Assembly (NCBI RefSeq): GCF_013359685.1
Contig: NZ_JABFMV010000014.1
Coordinates: 1 to 64,000 of the forward strand
DNA from: Leifsonia sp. C5G2
Lineage (GTDB): Bacteria > Actinomycetota > Actinomycetes > Actinomycetales > Microbacteriaceae
Direction: 5' to 3'
Length of the DNA: 64,000 nucleotides
This document shows positions 1 to 7,587 of this stretch, piece by piece. The position numbers and the translations under genes were made by a program. Under the pieces are notes generated by a model. It searched no databases. It was not told the DNA's origin and saw only the letters and a program-made list of their open reading frames with translations. How positions within the stretch are numbered: the stretch's first letter is position 1; every line of letters begins with the position of its first letter.

Positions 1-21
1 GGCCCCGCCTCCACCGTCGCC

Positions 22-82
22 TCCGTTTCCGCCTCCGCCGCCCCGCCCCCGTCTCCATCTCCGCCTCCGCCTCCGCCTCCGT
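22..82. repeat. CCGCCT-type pyrimidine-rich microsatellite
   Basis: Low-complexity C/T-rich tract with near-perfect CCGCCT hexamer repetition, cleanest at 61-82. No convincing gene overlaps it on either strand. It runs directly into a palindromic repeat (family C, 81-153). Apart from these two elements I see nothing in bases 1-366. Confidence 0.7.
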
Positions 83-153
83 CGGAGATTCGAACGTGGG
101 CGGTCCGAATCTCCGACTGGAGTCGGCTACGCAGGAGAATCGAACGTTCGATC
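81..153. repeat. Family C intergenic palindrome, copy 1
   Basis: A perfect 12-bp inverted repeat (GTCGGAGATTCG at 81-92, CGAATCTCCGAC at 106-117) encloses a 13-nt loop. After a 16-nt gap comes GGAGAATCGAACGTTCG (134-150). The same layout, inverted, occurs at 29236-29308. The embedded palindrome ATCGAACGTTCGAT (139-152) also looks like a LacI-family operator, but its presence in another copy suggests it belongs to the repeat. Confidence 0.75.
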
Positions 154-366
154 GCTCACTTCGGAGGCGGCCCGGCGCCGCGCTCGCAGCGGCGAGTCGC
201 GCCTTGTCGTGGCCATTCGGCCCGGGCAGCCGCCACGACGCGCAACTCGGCGGCCGCGAGCGGGAGCGGGACGCGCCCCGGATGGGGAGGGCAGCGGGGC
301 GCCGCGACGCGCACTAGTGTGGATTCGCCGGGCGTCCGGCGCTCCGGCGCCCGTGGGAAGGGTGCC

Positions 367-1401
367 ATGATCGAGAACGAGGCGGACGGGGTTCCGCGGC
401 GCGCGACGCTGAAGGATGTCGCACTCGCCGCGGGGGTGTCGCAATCGACCACATCCCGTGCGCTGAGCGGCGAGGGATATGTCGCCGCCGGGGTCCGCGA
501 GCGGGTGCTCGCCGCCGCCGAGTCGCTCGGGTACGTCCCGCACGCGATGGCCCGCAGTCTCCGCAAGCAGGACAGCCGCACGATCGGCGTGCTCGTCTCC
601 GACCTCCGGAATGCCTTCTACGCCGATCTCGCCGCCGGCATCGCCGCCCGCGCCCGCCGCGAGGGCTACACCATGATGCTCGTCGACGACCAAGGGTCCA
701 CCGAGGCGGAGATGGATGCGGCGAAGGCTTTCGTCGCGACTCGCGTCGCGGGCGTGGTCGTCACCCCGCTGTCCGGCGACGTCACCGACTACCTCATGCG
801 CCAGCACATCCCTGTGATCGAGGCCGACCGGCAGTTCTCGGCGGGCAAGTGCGACGCGGTCATCATCGACAACGCGGGCGTGGCGCGTCGGATGACGGAT
901 CACCTCATCGACCTCGGTCACCGCCGCATCGCGCTGTTCATCGACGAGACGACCTGGACCACCGGCGGCGAGCGCGCCGCCGGCTACCGCAGCTCCCTGG
1001 AGGGCTCCGGCATCGCAGCGGACCCCTCCCTCGTCATCGCGGCGGGCTGGGATGCGGACGGTGCCCGCAAGTCCGCGATCGACATCCTGGCCCGACGCGA
1101 CCACCCGACCGCGATCTTCGCCGCCAACAACCTGCTGGCGGAGGGCGTCTGGCGGGCGACGAACGACCTGGGGCTGCGCATCCCCGAGGATGTCAGCGTC
1201 GTCTCGTTCGACGACTCCGAGTGGATGAGCATGGTCAGCCCCGGAATCACCGCCGTCGCCCAGGACGCCGTGTCGCTGGGTGAGACAGCCCTCGACCGCC
1301 TGTTGCGCCGGCTGAAGGATCCCGCGGCGGCGCCTGAGACGATCGTGCTGGAGGCGCAGGTGCTGCCCCGCGGGTCGACCGCGGCGCCGCGCGCGCTCTA
1401 G
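367..1401 (+). CDS. LacI-family transcriptional regulator
   Basis: Probable sugar-responsive repressor of the downstream kinase/GH4/oxidoreductase operon. The N-terminal helix-turn-helix is at residues 14-34 (TLKDVALAAGVSQSTTSRAL), followed by a hinge and a periplasmic-binding-protein-like sensor domain with typical segments (IGVLVSDLRNAFYADL, GHRRIALFID, VVSFDDSEW). Length is 344 aa, normal for the family. I chose ATG 367 because GGGAAGG lies just upstream and the protein then starts close to the HTH; an in-frame GTG at 319 would add 16 residues. The last codons and stop lie inside the first unit of a 35-bp tandem repeat. Ligand unknown. Confidence 0.9.
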   Translation: MIENEADGVPRRATLKDVALAAGVSQSTTSRALSGEGYVAAGVRERVLAAAESLGYVPHAMARSLRKQDSRTIGVLVSDLRNAFYADLAAGIAARARREGYTMMLVDDQGSTEAEMDAAKAFVATRVAGVVVTPLSGDVTDYLMRQHIPVIEADRQFSAGKCDAVIIDNAGVARRMTDHLIDLGHRRIALFIDETTWTTGGERAAGYRSSLEGSGIAADPSLVIAAGWDADGARKSAIDILARRDHPTAIFAANNLLAEGVWRATNDLGLRIPEDVSVVSFDDSEWMSMVSPGITAVAQDAVSLGETALDRLLRRLKDPAAAPETIVLEAQVLPRGSTAAPRAL

Positions 1402-1576
1402 CCGACGGGGCTGCCGCGGCGCCGGGCGCGCTTTAGCGGACGGATCGTCCGCGGCGCCGCGCGCCCTTCAGCCCACGGGTCGATCGCGGCGCCGCGCGCT
1501 CTAGCCGAGGGGTCGACCGCGGCGCCGCGCGCGCCTCAGCCGACGGTTCGACCGCGGCCGGGCGCGCTCTCGCCGA
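1371..1576. repeat. 35-bp tandem repeat array, six units
   Basis: Six head-to-tail degenerate units at 1371, 1406, 1441, 1476, 1509 and 1544, with lengths 35, 35, 35, 33, 35 and 33. The shared pattern is GGGTCGACCGCGGCGCCGCG followed by CGCNCTNTAGCCGA. Unit 1 contains the end of the LacI gene (GSTAAPRAL and the TAG stop); the rest fill the gap before the kinase gene. Each unit holds the self-complementary stretch CGCGGCGCCGCG. Confidence 0.85.
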
Positions 1577-1666
1577 CGCGCCAGGCCGTCGGCTGGGTCG
1601 GTGCTATCGCCGCCCGGACGGCCAGCCGACCACCCAGGGTGGAAACGATCCCATATTTGCGGCAGG

Positions 1667-2695
1667 ATGTCAGCGGCGAAAGGACCGACGCTGACCACCC
1701 CAACGCACGAACCCCGCGAATCCGGCCTGGCGGTCGCCATCGACGGCGGCAACTCCAAGACCGAGGTCGTCGTCCTGGGCCGTCGGCTCGGTGGCGGCCT
1801 GCAGGAGCTGGCGCGAGCGATCGGGCCGGGCAGCGGAGCCGGACCTCACGCCGTCGTCGCCGCGGTCACGACGGTCTTCAAGGAGCAGAGCATCCTTCCC
1901 AGCCGCGTCGTCCGCGTATCCTCCGCGGTCGCCGGCCTCGACCTCCCCGGCGACGAGGTCGGCCACCGGGATGCGCTCGCCCGGCTCTTCCCGAACGCGC
2001 GCATCGACGTCGCGGGCGACGCGGTGGCCGTACTGGACGCCGGGGCCGGCCTCGGCCACGCCCTCACGATCGTGAGCGGCGCCGGCCTGAACGCGGTCGC
2101 CCGCGGCCCGAACGGTCTCGCCACGGTCCCCGCGCTCGGCTGGGTGAGCGGCGACTGGGGCGGAGGCGACGAGCTCGGCCGGGAGGCCGTCCGCGCCGCC
2201 GCACGCGCCGAGGACGGCCGCGGGCCCGCGACCCGGCTTCGAGACCTCGTCCTCGCCGCAACGGACGCCCCCGACACGGTCGACCTCGCCCGCCGCATCC
2301 GAGACGGTGCCGTCTCCTCTCGCGAGGTCGGCACCCTCGCCGCGGTCGTCGCCCGGGCGGCGGCCGACGGCGACGCGGTCGCCCGCGATCTGGTCGCCCG
2401 AGCCGCGAGCGAGGCCGTCGGCATCGCGGGCGTCGTCGTCCGCGCAGCGTGGGGAGCAGGCGCCATGCCGCCCGCAAGTGCGACGGGCGTCGAGTGGGCC
2501 GCACCCGACGCGTCGGCAGCCTCCCCGATCCCACCCGGAACCCCCGCCGTCCTCGCCGGCGGCATGTTCGCCGACGATACCTTCCGCGCCCTGGTCTCCG
2601 ACGCCCTGCGCTCCCACGGCTTCGACCCCCGTCCGCTCGCGTTCCGCCCCGTCGACGGACTGGTTCGCGCGCTGCGCGAGGAGTCCGCATCCTGA
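1667..2695 (+). CDS. BadF/BadG-type sugar kinase (GlcNAc-kinase-like)
   Basis: ATPase of the BadF/BadG/BcrA superfamily, whose sugar-active members phosphorylate N-acetylglucosamine or related sugars. Visible motifs: phosphate-1 loop AIDGGNSKTEVVV (about residues 27-39), the second acidic segment DVAGDAVAVLDAGAG, and SGAGLNAVARG followed by GWVSGDWGGGDELG. Length 342 aa, normal. ATG 1667 is preferred; an in-frame upstream ATG at 1601 lies at the repeat array. CATATT at 1652-1657 could be a -10 element for an almost leaderless transcript (weak). First gene of an operon with a GH4 enzyme, so it probably makes a phosphosugar for that enzyme or recycles its product. Substrate not determinable. 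Confidence 0.8.
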   Translation: MSAAKGPTLTTPTHEPRESGLAVAIDGGNSKTEVVVLGRRLGGGLQELARAIGPGSGAGPHAVVAAVTTVFKEQSILPSRVVRVSSAVAGLDLPGDEVGHRDALARLFPNARIDVAGDAVAVLDAGAGLGHALTIVSGAGLNAVARGPNGLATVPALGWVSGDWGGGDELGREAVRAAARAEDGRGPATRLRDLVLAATDAPDTVDLARRIRDGAVSSREVGTLAAVVARAAADGDAVARDLVARAASEAVGIAGVVVRAAWGAGAMPPASATGVEWAAPDASAASPIPPGTPAVLAGGMFADDTFRALVSDALRSHGFDPRPLAFRPVDGLVRALREESAS

Positions 2696-2721
2696 TCCAC
2701 CCGTGAACGAAAGGTCCTGCC

Positions 2722-3993
2722 ATGAAGATCACCGTCATCGGCGCCGGCTCCACCTACACGCCCGAGCTCATCTCCGGCCTGTGGAACGAGCGCGAACGCC
2801 TCACCGTCGACGAGCTGTGGCTGATGGACTTGGACGGCCCGCGCCTGGAGATCGTCGGCGGCATGGTGCGCAGGATGCTGGCACGCCAGGGCGCCGATGT
2901 CCCGGTCACCCTCACCACCGACCGCACGGCGGCGATCGAGGGGTCGGACGCGGTCCTCATCCAGCTGCGCGTCGGCGGCCAGAAGGCACGGCTTCAGGAC
3001 GAACTGTTCCCGCTGGCCTGCGGCTGCGTCGGCCAGGAGACCACCGGGGCGGGCGGTCTCGCGAAGGGGCTGCGCACCGTCCCCGTGGTGCTGGACATCG
3101 CCCGGGAGGCGCGAGAGCGCGCCAACCCGGGGGCCTGGATCGTCGACTTCACCAACCCGGTCGGCATCAACACGCGGGCGCTGCTCGACGACGGGCACAA
3201 GGCGATCGGCCTGTGCAACTTCGCGATCGGCGTCCAGCGCTGGATCGCCCGGGAGCGCGGGGTGGAGCCGCACCGCGTCGAGGTGGACCCGGTCGGGCTC
3301 AACCACCTCTCCTGGGTGCGCCACATCCGCGTCGACGGCGTGGATGTGCTGCCCGGGATGATCGAGGAACGCGCCGACGACCTGGGCCGGCGGGGTGGCG
3401 TTCCGGCCGAGCTGATCCGCGACCTGGGCGTGCTGCCCTCCTACTACCTGAAGTACTACTACGCGCACGATGCGACGGTGGCGGAGCTGCGCGCCTCGAC
3501 CCCGCGCGCGACCGTCGTCGCCGATGTGGAGCGTGAGCTGCTCGCCCTCTACGCCGACCCGTCCGTCGACACGAAGCCGCCGCAGTTGGGGGCGCGCGGC
3601 GGCGCGTTCTACAGCGAGGCGGCGACCGCGTTGCTGGCGTCGCTCGTGGCGGGCACCGGCGACCACCACGTCGTCAATGTGCGCAACCGCGGGCTGATCC
3701 CCGGCCTCGCCGACGATGACGTGGTGGAGACCCTGTGCCGGGTGGATGCCTCCGGCGCCACCCCGCTGCCGCAGGAGCCCGTCGCGCCCGAACTGCTCGG
3801 GCTCATCCAGCACGTCAGCTCGTACGAGCGGCTGGCGGCGCGGGCCGCGGTGACCGGTGACCGGCGCCTGGTGCGGATGGCGCTGCTCGCGCATCCACTG
3901 GTCGGGCAGTGGGACCGCGTGACCGCCCTGGAGGAGGGCCTGTTCGCGACCGGCGGCGACCTGCTTCCGCAGTTCGCCGCGTCGACTCGATGA
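2722..3993 (+). CDS. GH4 family 6-phospho-glycosidase (6-phospho-beta-glucosidase-like)
   Basis: Hydrolyses a phosphorylated glycoside by the NAD+- and metal-dependent GH4 redox mechanism in the cytoplasm. The protein opens with the Rossmann motif ITVIGAGSTYTPELI, has FTNPVGINT (about residues 144-152), GLCNFAIG with the metal-binding Cys (about 160), and VGLNHLSW with the metal-binding His. Length 423 aa matches the family. A good ribosome site (GAACGAAAGG) precedes ATG 2722. It follows the kinase by 26 bp and overlaps the next gene by 4 bp (ATGA). No transporter gene is adjacent, so the substrate route is unclear. Specificity between beta-glucosides and other sugars is inferred only. Confidence 0.9.
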   Translation: MKITVIGAGSTYTPELISGLWNERERLTVDELWLMDLDGPRLEIVGGMVRRMLARQGADVPVTLTTDRTAAIEGSDAVLIQLRVGGQKARLQDELFPLACGCVGQETTGAGGLAKGLRTVPVVLDIAREARERANPGAWIVDFTNPVGINTRALLDDGHKAIGLCNFAIGVQRWIARERGVEPHRVEVDPVGLNHLSWVRHIRVDGVDVLPGMIEERADDLGRRGGVPAELIRDLGVLPSYYLKYYYAHDATVAELRASTPRATVVADVERELLALYADPSVDTKPPQLGARGGAFYSEAATALLASLVAGTGDHHVVNVRNRGLIPGLADDDVVETLCRVDASGATPLPQEPVAPELLGLIQHVSSYERLAARAAVTGDRRLVRMALLAHPLVGQWDRVTALEEGLFATGGDLLPQFAASTR

Positions 3994-5612
3994 CGCGCTC
4001 GGCCGAGGTCGTCGTCTACGGAGCGACGTCCGCAGGCGTGGCGGCGGCCGTCGCGGCGGCGCAGGCGGGCGCGTCGGCTCTGCTGGTGGAGCCGGGCAGG
4101 CACCTGGGCGGGATGACCTCGGGCGGCCTCGGCTACACCGACGTCGGCGACGTGCGCGCGCTGGGCGGTGCCGCCGCCCGCCTGCGTACCGACATCGCCG
4201 ACCATTACGGGGTCGCGCCCGGGCGGTACGCGGGACCCGAGCCGCACGTCGCGGAGGCGATCTTCCGCCGCTGGCTGGAGCAGGCGGGCGTCGAGGTGCT
4301 CTTCGAGGCGCCGCTGCTCGGCGTCGAGACGGCCGAGGGTCGCGACGGCCGCGAGCTCCGGGTCATGACGGTCGGCGCAGGCGAACGCATCGAGGGCGCC
4401 GTGTTCGTCGACGCGGGGTACGAAGGCGATCTGATGGCGGCCGCGGGGGTGCCGTACCGGGTCGGCCGCGAGGACCGCTCCCTGCACGGCGAGCGCTTCG
4501 CCGGGCGGCAGGAGCTGCTGCCCGGGATGCACAACATGCCGCCCTGGGTCTCGCCCTTCGCCGGCGACCCGACCGGGCGCACGGAAGGATCGATCCTCGC
4601 CCAGCTGCACGACCGTCCACTCGCCGCGCTCGGGGAGGGCGACGGCGGCGTGATGTCGTACGGCTTCCGGGTGTGCCTGACGACCGCGGCGGACCGCATC
4701 CCGTTCGACCGGCCGGACGACTACGACGAGGCGTACTGGGAGCTGGCGCGACGGTTGTTCGCGCGCGACCGGCGTGAGGGCGTCGAGCGGACCGCCGGGC
4801 GGATGCTCGGCCTCGAGCCGAACCTGCCGGGCGGGATGGCCGACGGCAACTCCCTCGGACCCGTCTCGCTCAGCGTGCTCGACGGCTCGGCGTGGGAGTA
4901 TCCGGACGCCGCGCCCGAGCGGCGCGAGCAGCTCCGTTGGCACCACATCGCTCACACCCGCGGCTTCCTGTACTTCCTCTCGCACGACCCGGCCGTGCCG
5001 GCGTCGATCCGCCGCGAGCTCTCCCGCTGGGGCCTGCCGCGCGGCGAGTTCGCCGACACCGGGCACCTGCCGCACCAGCTGTACGTGCGGGAGGCGCGGC
5101 GGATGGTGGGCGAACGTGTGCTGACCGAGCGCGACCTGCTCGCCGGCGCCCTTCCCGCGGATACGGTCGCGCTCGGGTCGTACCACATCGACATCCGCGA
5201 GGTGCAGCGGGTCTGGCGCTGGGTGTACGAGCACCCGGAGCCGATCGGCTCGGTGTTCACCGAGGGGTACCTGTCGGTCCCGGTGCCGGTCTACGGCATC
5301 CCGTACGCGTCGCTGCTGCCGAAGCGTGCGGCCGCGGCGAACCTGCTGGTGCCGGTGTGCCTGTCCGCCTCCGCGGTCGCGTTCGCCTCGGTGCGCATGG
5401 AACCGCAGTACATGATGCTCGGTCAGGCGGCGGGGACGGCTGCAGCGATGGCGGCGTCCGCCGGAGCGGCCGCGCATGACGTGCCGATCGACCGCCTGAC
5501 GGACGCGCTCCGGGCGGCAGGTCAGGTTCTGACGCCCGCACAACCACGGTCTGATACCGGTGTCAATCCCCCTGACACGAGAGGATTTCTGTGCAGCGAT
5601 CAGGCACTATGA
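3990..5612 (+). CDS. FAD-dependent oxidoreductase (FAD_oxidored/PF12831-like)
   Basis: Flavoprotein with an N-terminal dinucleotide-binding fold: VVVYGATSAGVAAAVAAAQAG (two segments of a GxGxxG-like loop), then LLVEPGRHLGGMTSGGLGYTD typical of the FAD_oxidored family. Later FVDAGYEGDLMAAAG and the C-terminal QYMMLGQAAGTAAAMA also fit. Length 540 aa. The start ATG 3990 overlaps the GH4 stop (ATGA), so the genes are translationally coupled. It may oxidise or dehydrate a sugar or aglycone released by its neighbours; this is inference from context. The end of the gene contains a LacI-operator-like sequence at 5551-5566. Confidence 0.8.
   Translation: MTRSAEVVVYGATSAGVAAAVAAAQAGASALLVEPGRHLGGMTSGGLGYTDVGDVRALGGAAARLRTDIADHYGVAPGRYAGPEPHVAEAIFRRWLEQAGVEVLFEAPLLGVETAEGRDGRELRVMTVGAGERIEGAVFVDAGYEGDLMAAAGVPYRVGREDRSLHGERFAGRQELLPGMHNMPPWVSPFAGDPTGRTEGSILAQLHDRPLAALGEGDGGVMSYGFRVCLTTAADRIPFDRPDDYDEAYWELARRLFARDRREGVERTAGRMLGLEPNLPGGMADGNSLGPVSLSVLDGSAWEYPDAAPERREQLRWHHIAHTRGFLYFLSHDPAVPASIRRELSRWGLPRGEFADTGHLPHQLYVREARRMVGERVLTERDLLAGALPADTVALGSYHIDIREVQRVWRWVYEHPEPIGSVFTEGYLSVPVPVYGIPYASLLPKRAAAANLLVPVCLSASAVAFASVRMEPQYMMLGQAAGTAAAMAASAGAAAHDVPIDRLTDALRAAGQVLTPAQPRSDTGVNPPDTRGFLCSDQAL
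5551..5566. promoter_or_regulatory. Possible LacI-type operator (weak third copy)
   Basis: CTGATACCGGTGTCAA matches the palindrome TTGATACCGGTATCAA found at 44022-44037 in 14 of 16 positions. It lies inside the 3' end of the FAD oxidoreductase gene, about 50 bp before the DUF7882-type gene. GTGTCA (5560-5565) also pairs with TGACAC (5573-5578) as a small hairpin. It may be chance. Confidence 0.35.
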
Positions 5613-5616
5613 GGGG

Positions 5617-5931
5617 ATGGGAAAACTCGTCTACGGGGCCGGTCAGGAGTACGACCTGGACGACCGCGTGCTCAGTCACGTCAAGCTGGCGATCGTCGCC
5701 AAGCTGCGACGGCATGAGAGTTTCCTGCTGAACTGGGATGTGCCGGTGGAGCAGGGCTCCGGCCGGGTGTCGCTCTGGATCAGCCGTGAGGTGCCGCTGT
5801 CGTTCCAGTTCAGCGGGAGCCGCCCGCCCGCGATCAACCCGCAGTGGCTCGAGGCGCTGATGCACACGTCGCAGCGAACCGGCGGCATGGTGATCATGCA
5901 GGAGGACGAGGTCGCGCGCCACCTGCCCTGA
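5617..5931 (+). CDS. DUF7882-type small protein
   Basis: Small soluble protein of 104 aa beginning MGKLVYGAGQEYDLDD, a pattern I recall from the DUF7882 family, which is common in Microbacteriaceae and often misnamed ATP-dependent DNA ligase. Visible features: conserved opening GAG, the segment HVKLAIVAKLRRHESFLLNWD, and a C-terminal region with SLWISREVPLSFQFSG. No catalytic residues or membrane segments recognised. I chose ATG 5617 by homology of the opening; GTG 5560 would add 19 residues but falls in a possible operator. The family usually stands alone; function unknown. Confidence 0.7.
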   Translation: MGKLVYGAGQEYDLDDRVLSHVKLAIVAKLRRHESFLLNWDVPVEQGSGRVSLWISREVPLSFQFSGSRPPAINPQWLEALMHTSQRTGGMVIMQEDEVARHLP

Positions 5932-6016
5932 CGGGCGGACCGCGCTGTTCGTCCGCACCTCTCCCACCGCTCGTCAAGCCCCTGCCTTCGGGGAGAAGCG
6001 GCTCTAGCTTGCTTCT

Positions 6017-6508
6017 ATGGGCGAGATGACAGCGACAGCAGTCCTGATGATGCTGCCGAGGCGTGCGCGCACACCCGTCGCCGTGCTGACCGATGGGCCG
6101 GTCCCGTCGTCGCTCCGGCTCGACGTCTTCGGCGGCCGCGAAGTGTTCGTGCGGATGCGCCGCGGACCGGGCGCGCACGGCGTCGCCGAACCGTACCGGG
6201 AGCAGCCGCGCGACGACTTCCCCGTGGAGTCCGACCCCGCCGTCGTGGTGGATCCCGCACGCTTCGAGCAGGCGCGGTTCGCCTGCTCGGCCTCGGTCTT
6301 CGGTGCGACCGACGTCGTCGTGTTCGTGCCGCTCGATGCGGGCGGCGCGCCGCCTGCCCGCGTGCGCGTGCCCATCCCCTCGCTCGACCGGCCCTCGTGG
6401 CACGAGTTCGAGCTCGTGTCGCGCACCCGCATGGAGTGCCGCTACCGCGTCGTGCAGCAGCACGACGCCGTCCCGACCGGAGGTTCCCGTGCTCTATCAG
6501 CTCTCTGA
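6017..6508 (+). CDS. Unknown protein A, paralogue of the protein at 6931-7587
   Basis: Unrecognised 163-aa protein. Its central part (about residues 45-140) resembles the protein encoded at 6931-7587: both have VAEPYRxxPRD / VPELYQxxPRD, a nearby DPARFE / TPARVD, then VPL followed by RVRVPIPSLDRPSWHEFEL / RMRIPIPSLERPAFVEFVL. The two therefore look like a duplication flanking the DUF6098 gene. No signal peptide or membrane helix. It overlaps the next gene by 20 bp, which suggests co-translation. Confidence 0.7.
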   Translation: MGEMTATAVLMMLPRRARTPVAVLTDGPVPSSLRLDVFGGREVFVRMRRGPGAHGVAEPYREQPRDDFPVESDPAVVVDPARFEQARFACSASVFGATDVVVFVPLDAGGAPPARVRVPIPSLDRPSWHEFELVSRTRMECRYRVVQQHDAVPTGGSRALSAL

Positions 6509-6938
6509 GGTCGAGCGGCTGCTCGACGACGGAACCGGGCTGTACGTCCGGTTCTCGGCCGGCTACTCCGCCGACGTGGAGGCCGGCTCGGTCGATGCCG
6601 AGAGCGGCCTGCCGCTGCCGGGGCTGGTGGCGCATCCGCTCGACCCGGAACCCTGGTGGACGCTTCCCCGCGCCGAGTGGATCGCCCGCCAGCTGACGCG
6701 CCTCCCCGCGCCGCGGCACGCGCCGGTGGACGGCGCACGACAGGAGCGGTTCGCGTGGCTCCTGCGCGGACGACGGGCAGGAACGGGCCCGGAGGGCGAG
6801 GCGCTGGTCGCCGACATCGAGGTGGTCGGTCGGCTCGCCGAGTGCCTCATCGAGCAGGCGGACCGGGTCTGGGGTGCGCGTTTCGACGCGGAGCTCGGCC
6901 GGCGGGAGGCGGAGCAGGTCGCGGTGGCGCATGCCTGA
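6489..6938 (+). CDS. DUF6098 family protein
   Basis: 149-aa protein starting with GTG 6489 inside the preceding gene. The pattern LYVRFSAGYSAD, then SGLPLPGLVAHPLDPEPWW and EWIARQLTRL, matches the DUF6098 family as I remember it: an actinobacterial family of unknown function, usually next to other hypothetical genes. The C-terminal half is helical (EALVADIEVVGRLAECLIEQADRVW). Overlaps both neighbours (20 bp and 8 bp). Role unknown. Confidence 0.75.
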   Translation: MLYQLSEVERLLDDGTGLYVRFSAGYSADVEAGSVDAESGLPLPGLVAHPLDPEPWWTLPRAEWIARQLTRLPAPRHAPVDGARQERFAWLLRGRRAGTGPEGEALVADIEVVGRLAECLIEQADRVWGARFDAELGRREAEQVAVAHA

Positions 6939-7587
6939 GCGGGTCGGCGTGGAGGGCGCGGCCCCGATCACCCGGGTGGACGCGACGGCCGTGCTGCAGC
7001 TCATCTCCGACGGGCCTTCGGGCGGGACCGCCATCGTGCTCCGCCGGCCGGAGGCGCCGCCGTTCGTCGTGATGGGCGACGACTCCGAGGAGGGCTTCTC
7101 GCGGCTGCGCCGCGGCGCGATCGCCTACGGGGTGCCGGAGCTGTATCAGGCGCTCCCCCGCGACATGATCCGCGAGGGCCACATCCTGCACGTCCGCGAG
7201 GATCACACGCCCGCCCGGGTGGACAAGGCCGGGTCGGTGTTCGGCCCGATGCCGGAGAAGCTGTGGGTGCCGCTGAACGACGAGGGGCGTCCGTTCGAGC
7301 GGATGCGCATCCCGATCCCGTCGCTCGAACGCCCGGCGTTCGTCGAGTTCGTGCTGGCGGGCGACGGCGACCTGCTCGACTACCGGCTGGACTGCGAGGC
7401 CCGGATGGGCGACGGCTACATCTGCCCGTACTGCGGCAAGCTGTGCCCGCAGAAGGAGCCGCACACCGCCGCGCACGGGGTCGCGGGCCACACGCACGCC
7501 GGGGTCGCCGCCGGGCAGGACCAGGAGCCGCCGCCGCTGACCGGCCCGCTGGAGCTCGGCCACCCGGGCTCCGGGTCGCACCTGTGA
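6931..7587 (+). CDS. Unknown protein B with C-terminal zinc ribbon
   Basis: 218-aa protein paralogous to the one at 6017-6508 over residues about 20-145. It differs by a C-terminal extension with CPYCGKLCPQKEPHTAAH, a CxxC...C...H...H cluster that probably binds zinc, followed by a His/Gly-rich tail. Starts at ATG 6931, overlapping the DUF6098 stop; its own stop overlaps the glycosyltransferase start (GTGA). The zinc-binding tail suggests nucleic-acid or protein contact, but function is unknown. Confidence 0.75.
   Translation: MPERVGVEGAAPITRVDATAVLQLISDGPSGGTAIVLRRPEAPPFVVMGDDSEEGFSRLRRGAIAYGVPELYQALPRDMIREGHILHVREDHTPARVDKAGSVFGPMPEKLWVPLNDEGRPFERMRIPIPSLERPAFVEFVLAGDGDLLDYRLDCEARMGDGYICPYCGKLCPQKEPHTAAHGVAGHTHAGVAAGQDQEPPPLTGPLELGHPGSGSHL

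Noticed and set aside
1846-3894. A 680-codon minus-strand open frame
   Set aside because: It lies opposite the kinase and GH4 genes, both of which have clear motifs; composition is typical of GC shadow frames.
5560-5616. GTG 5560 as the start of the DUF7882-type gene
   Set aside because: It would place the start inside a hairpin and possible operator; the family begins at the MGKL motif encoded from 5617.
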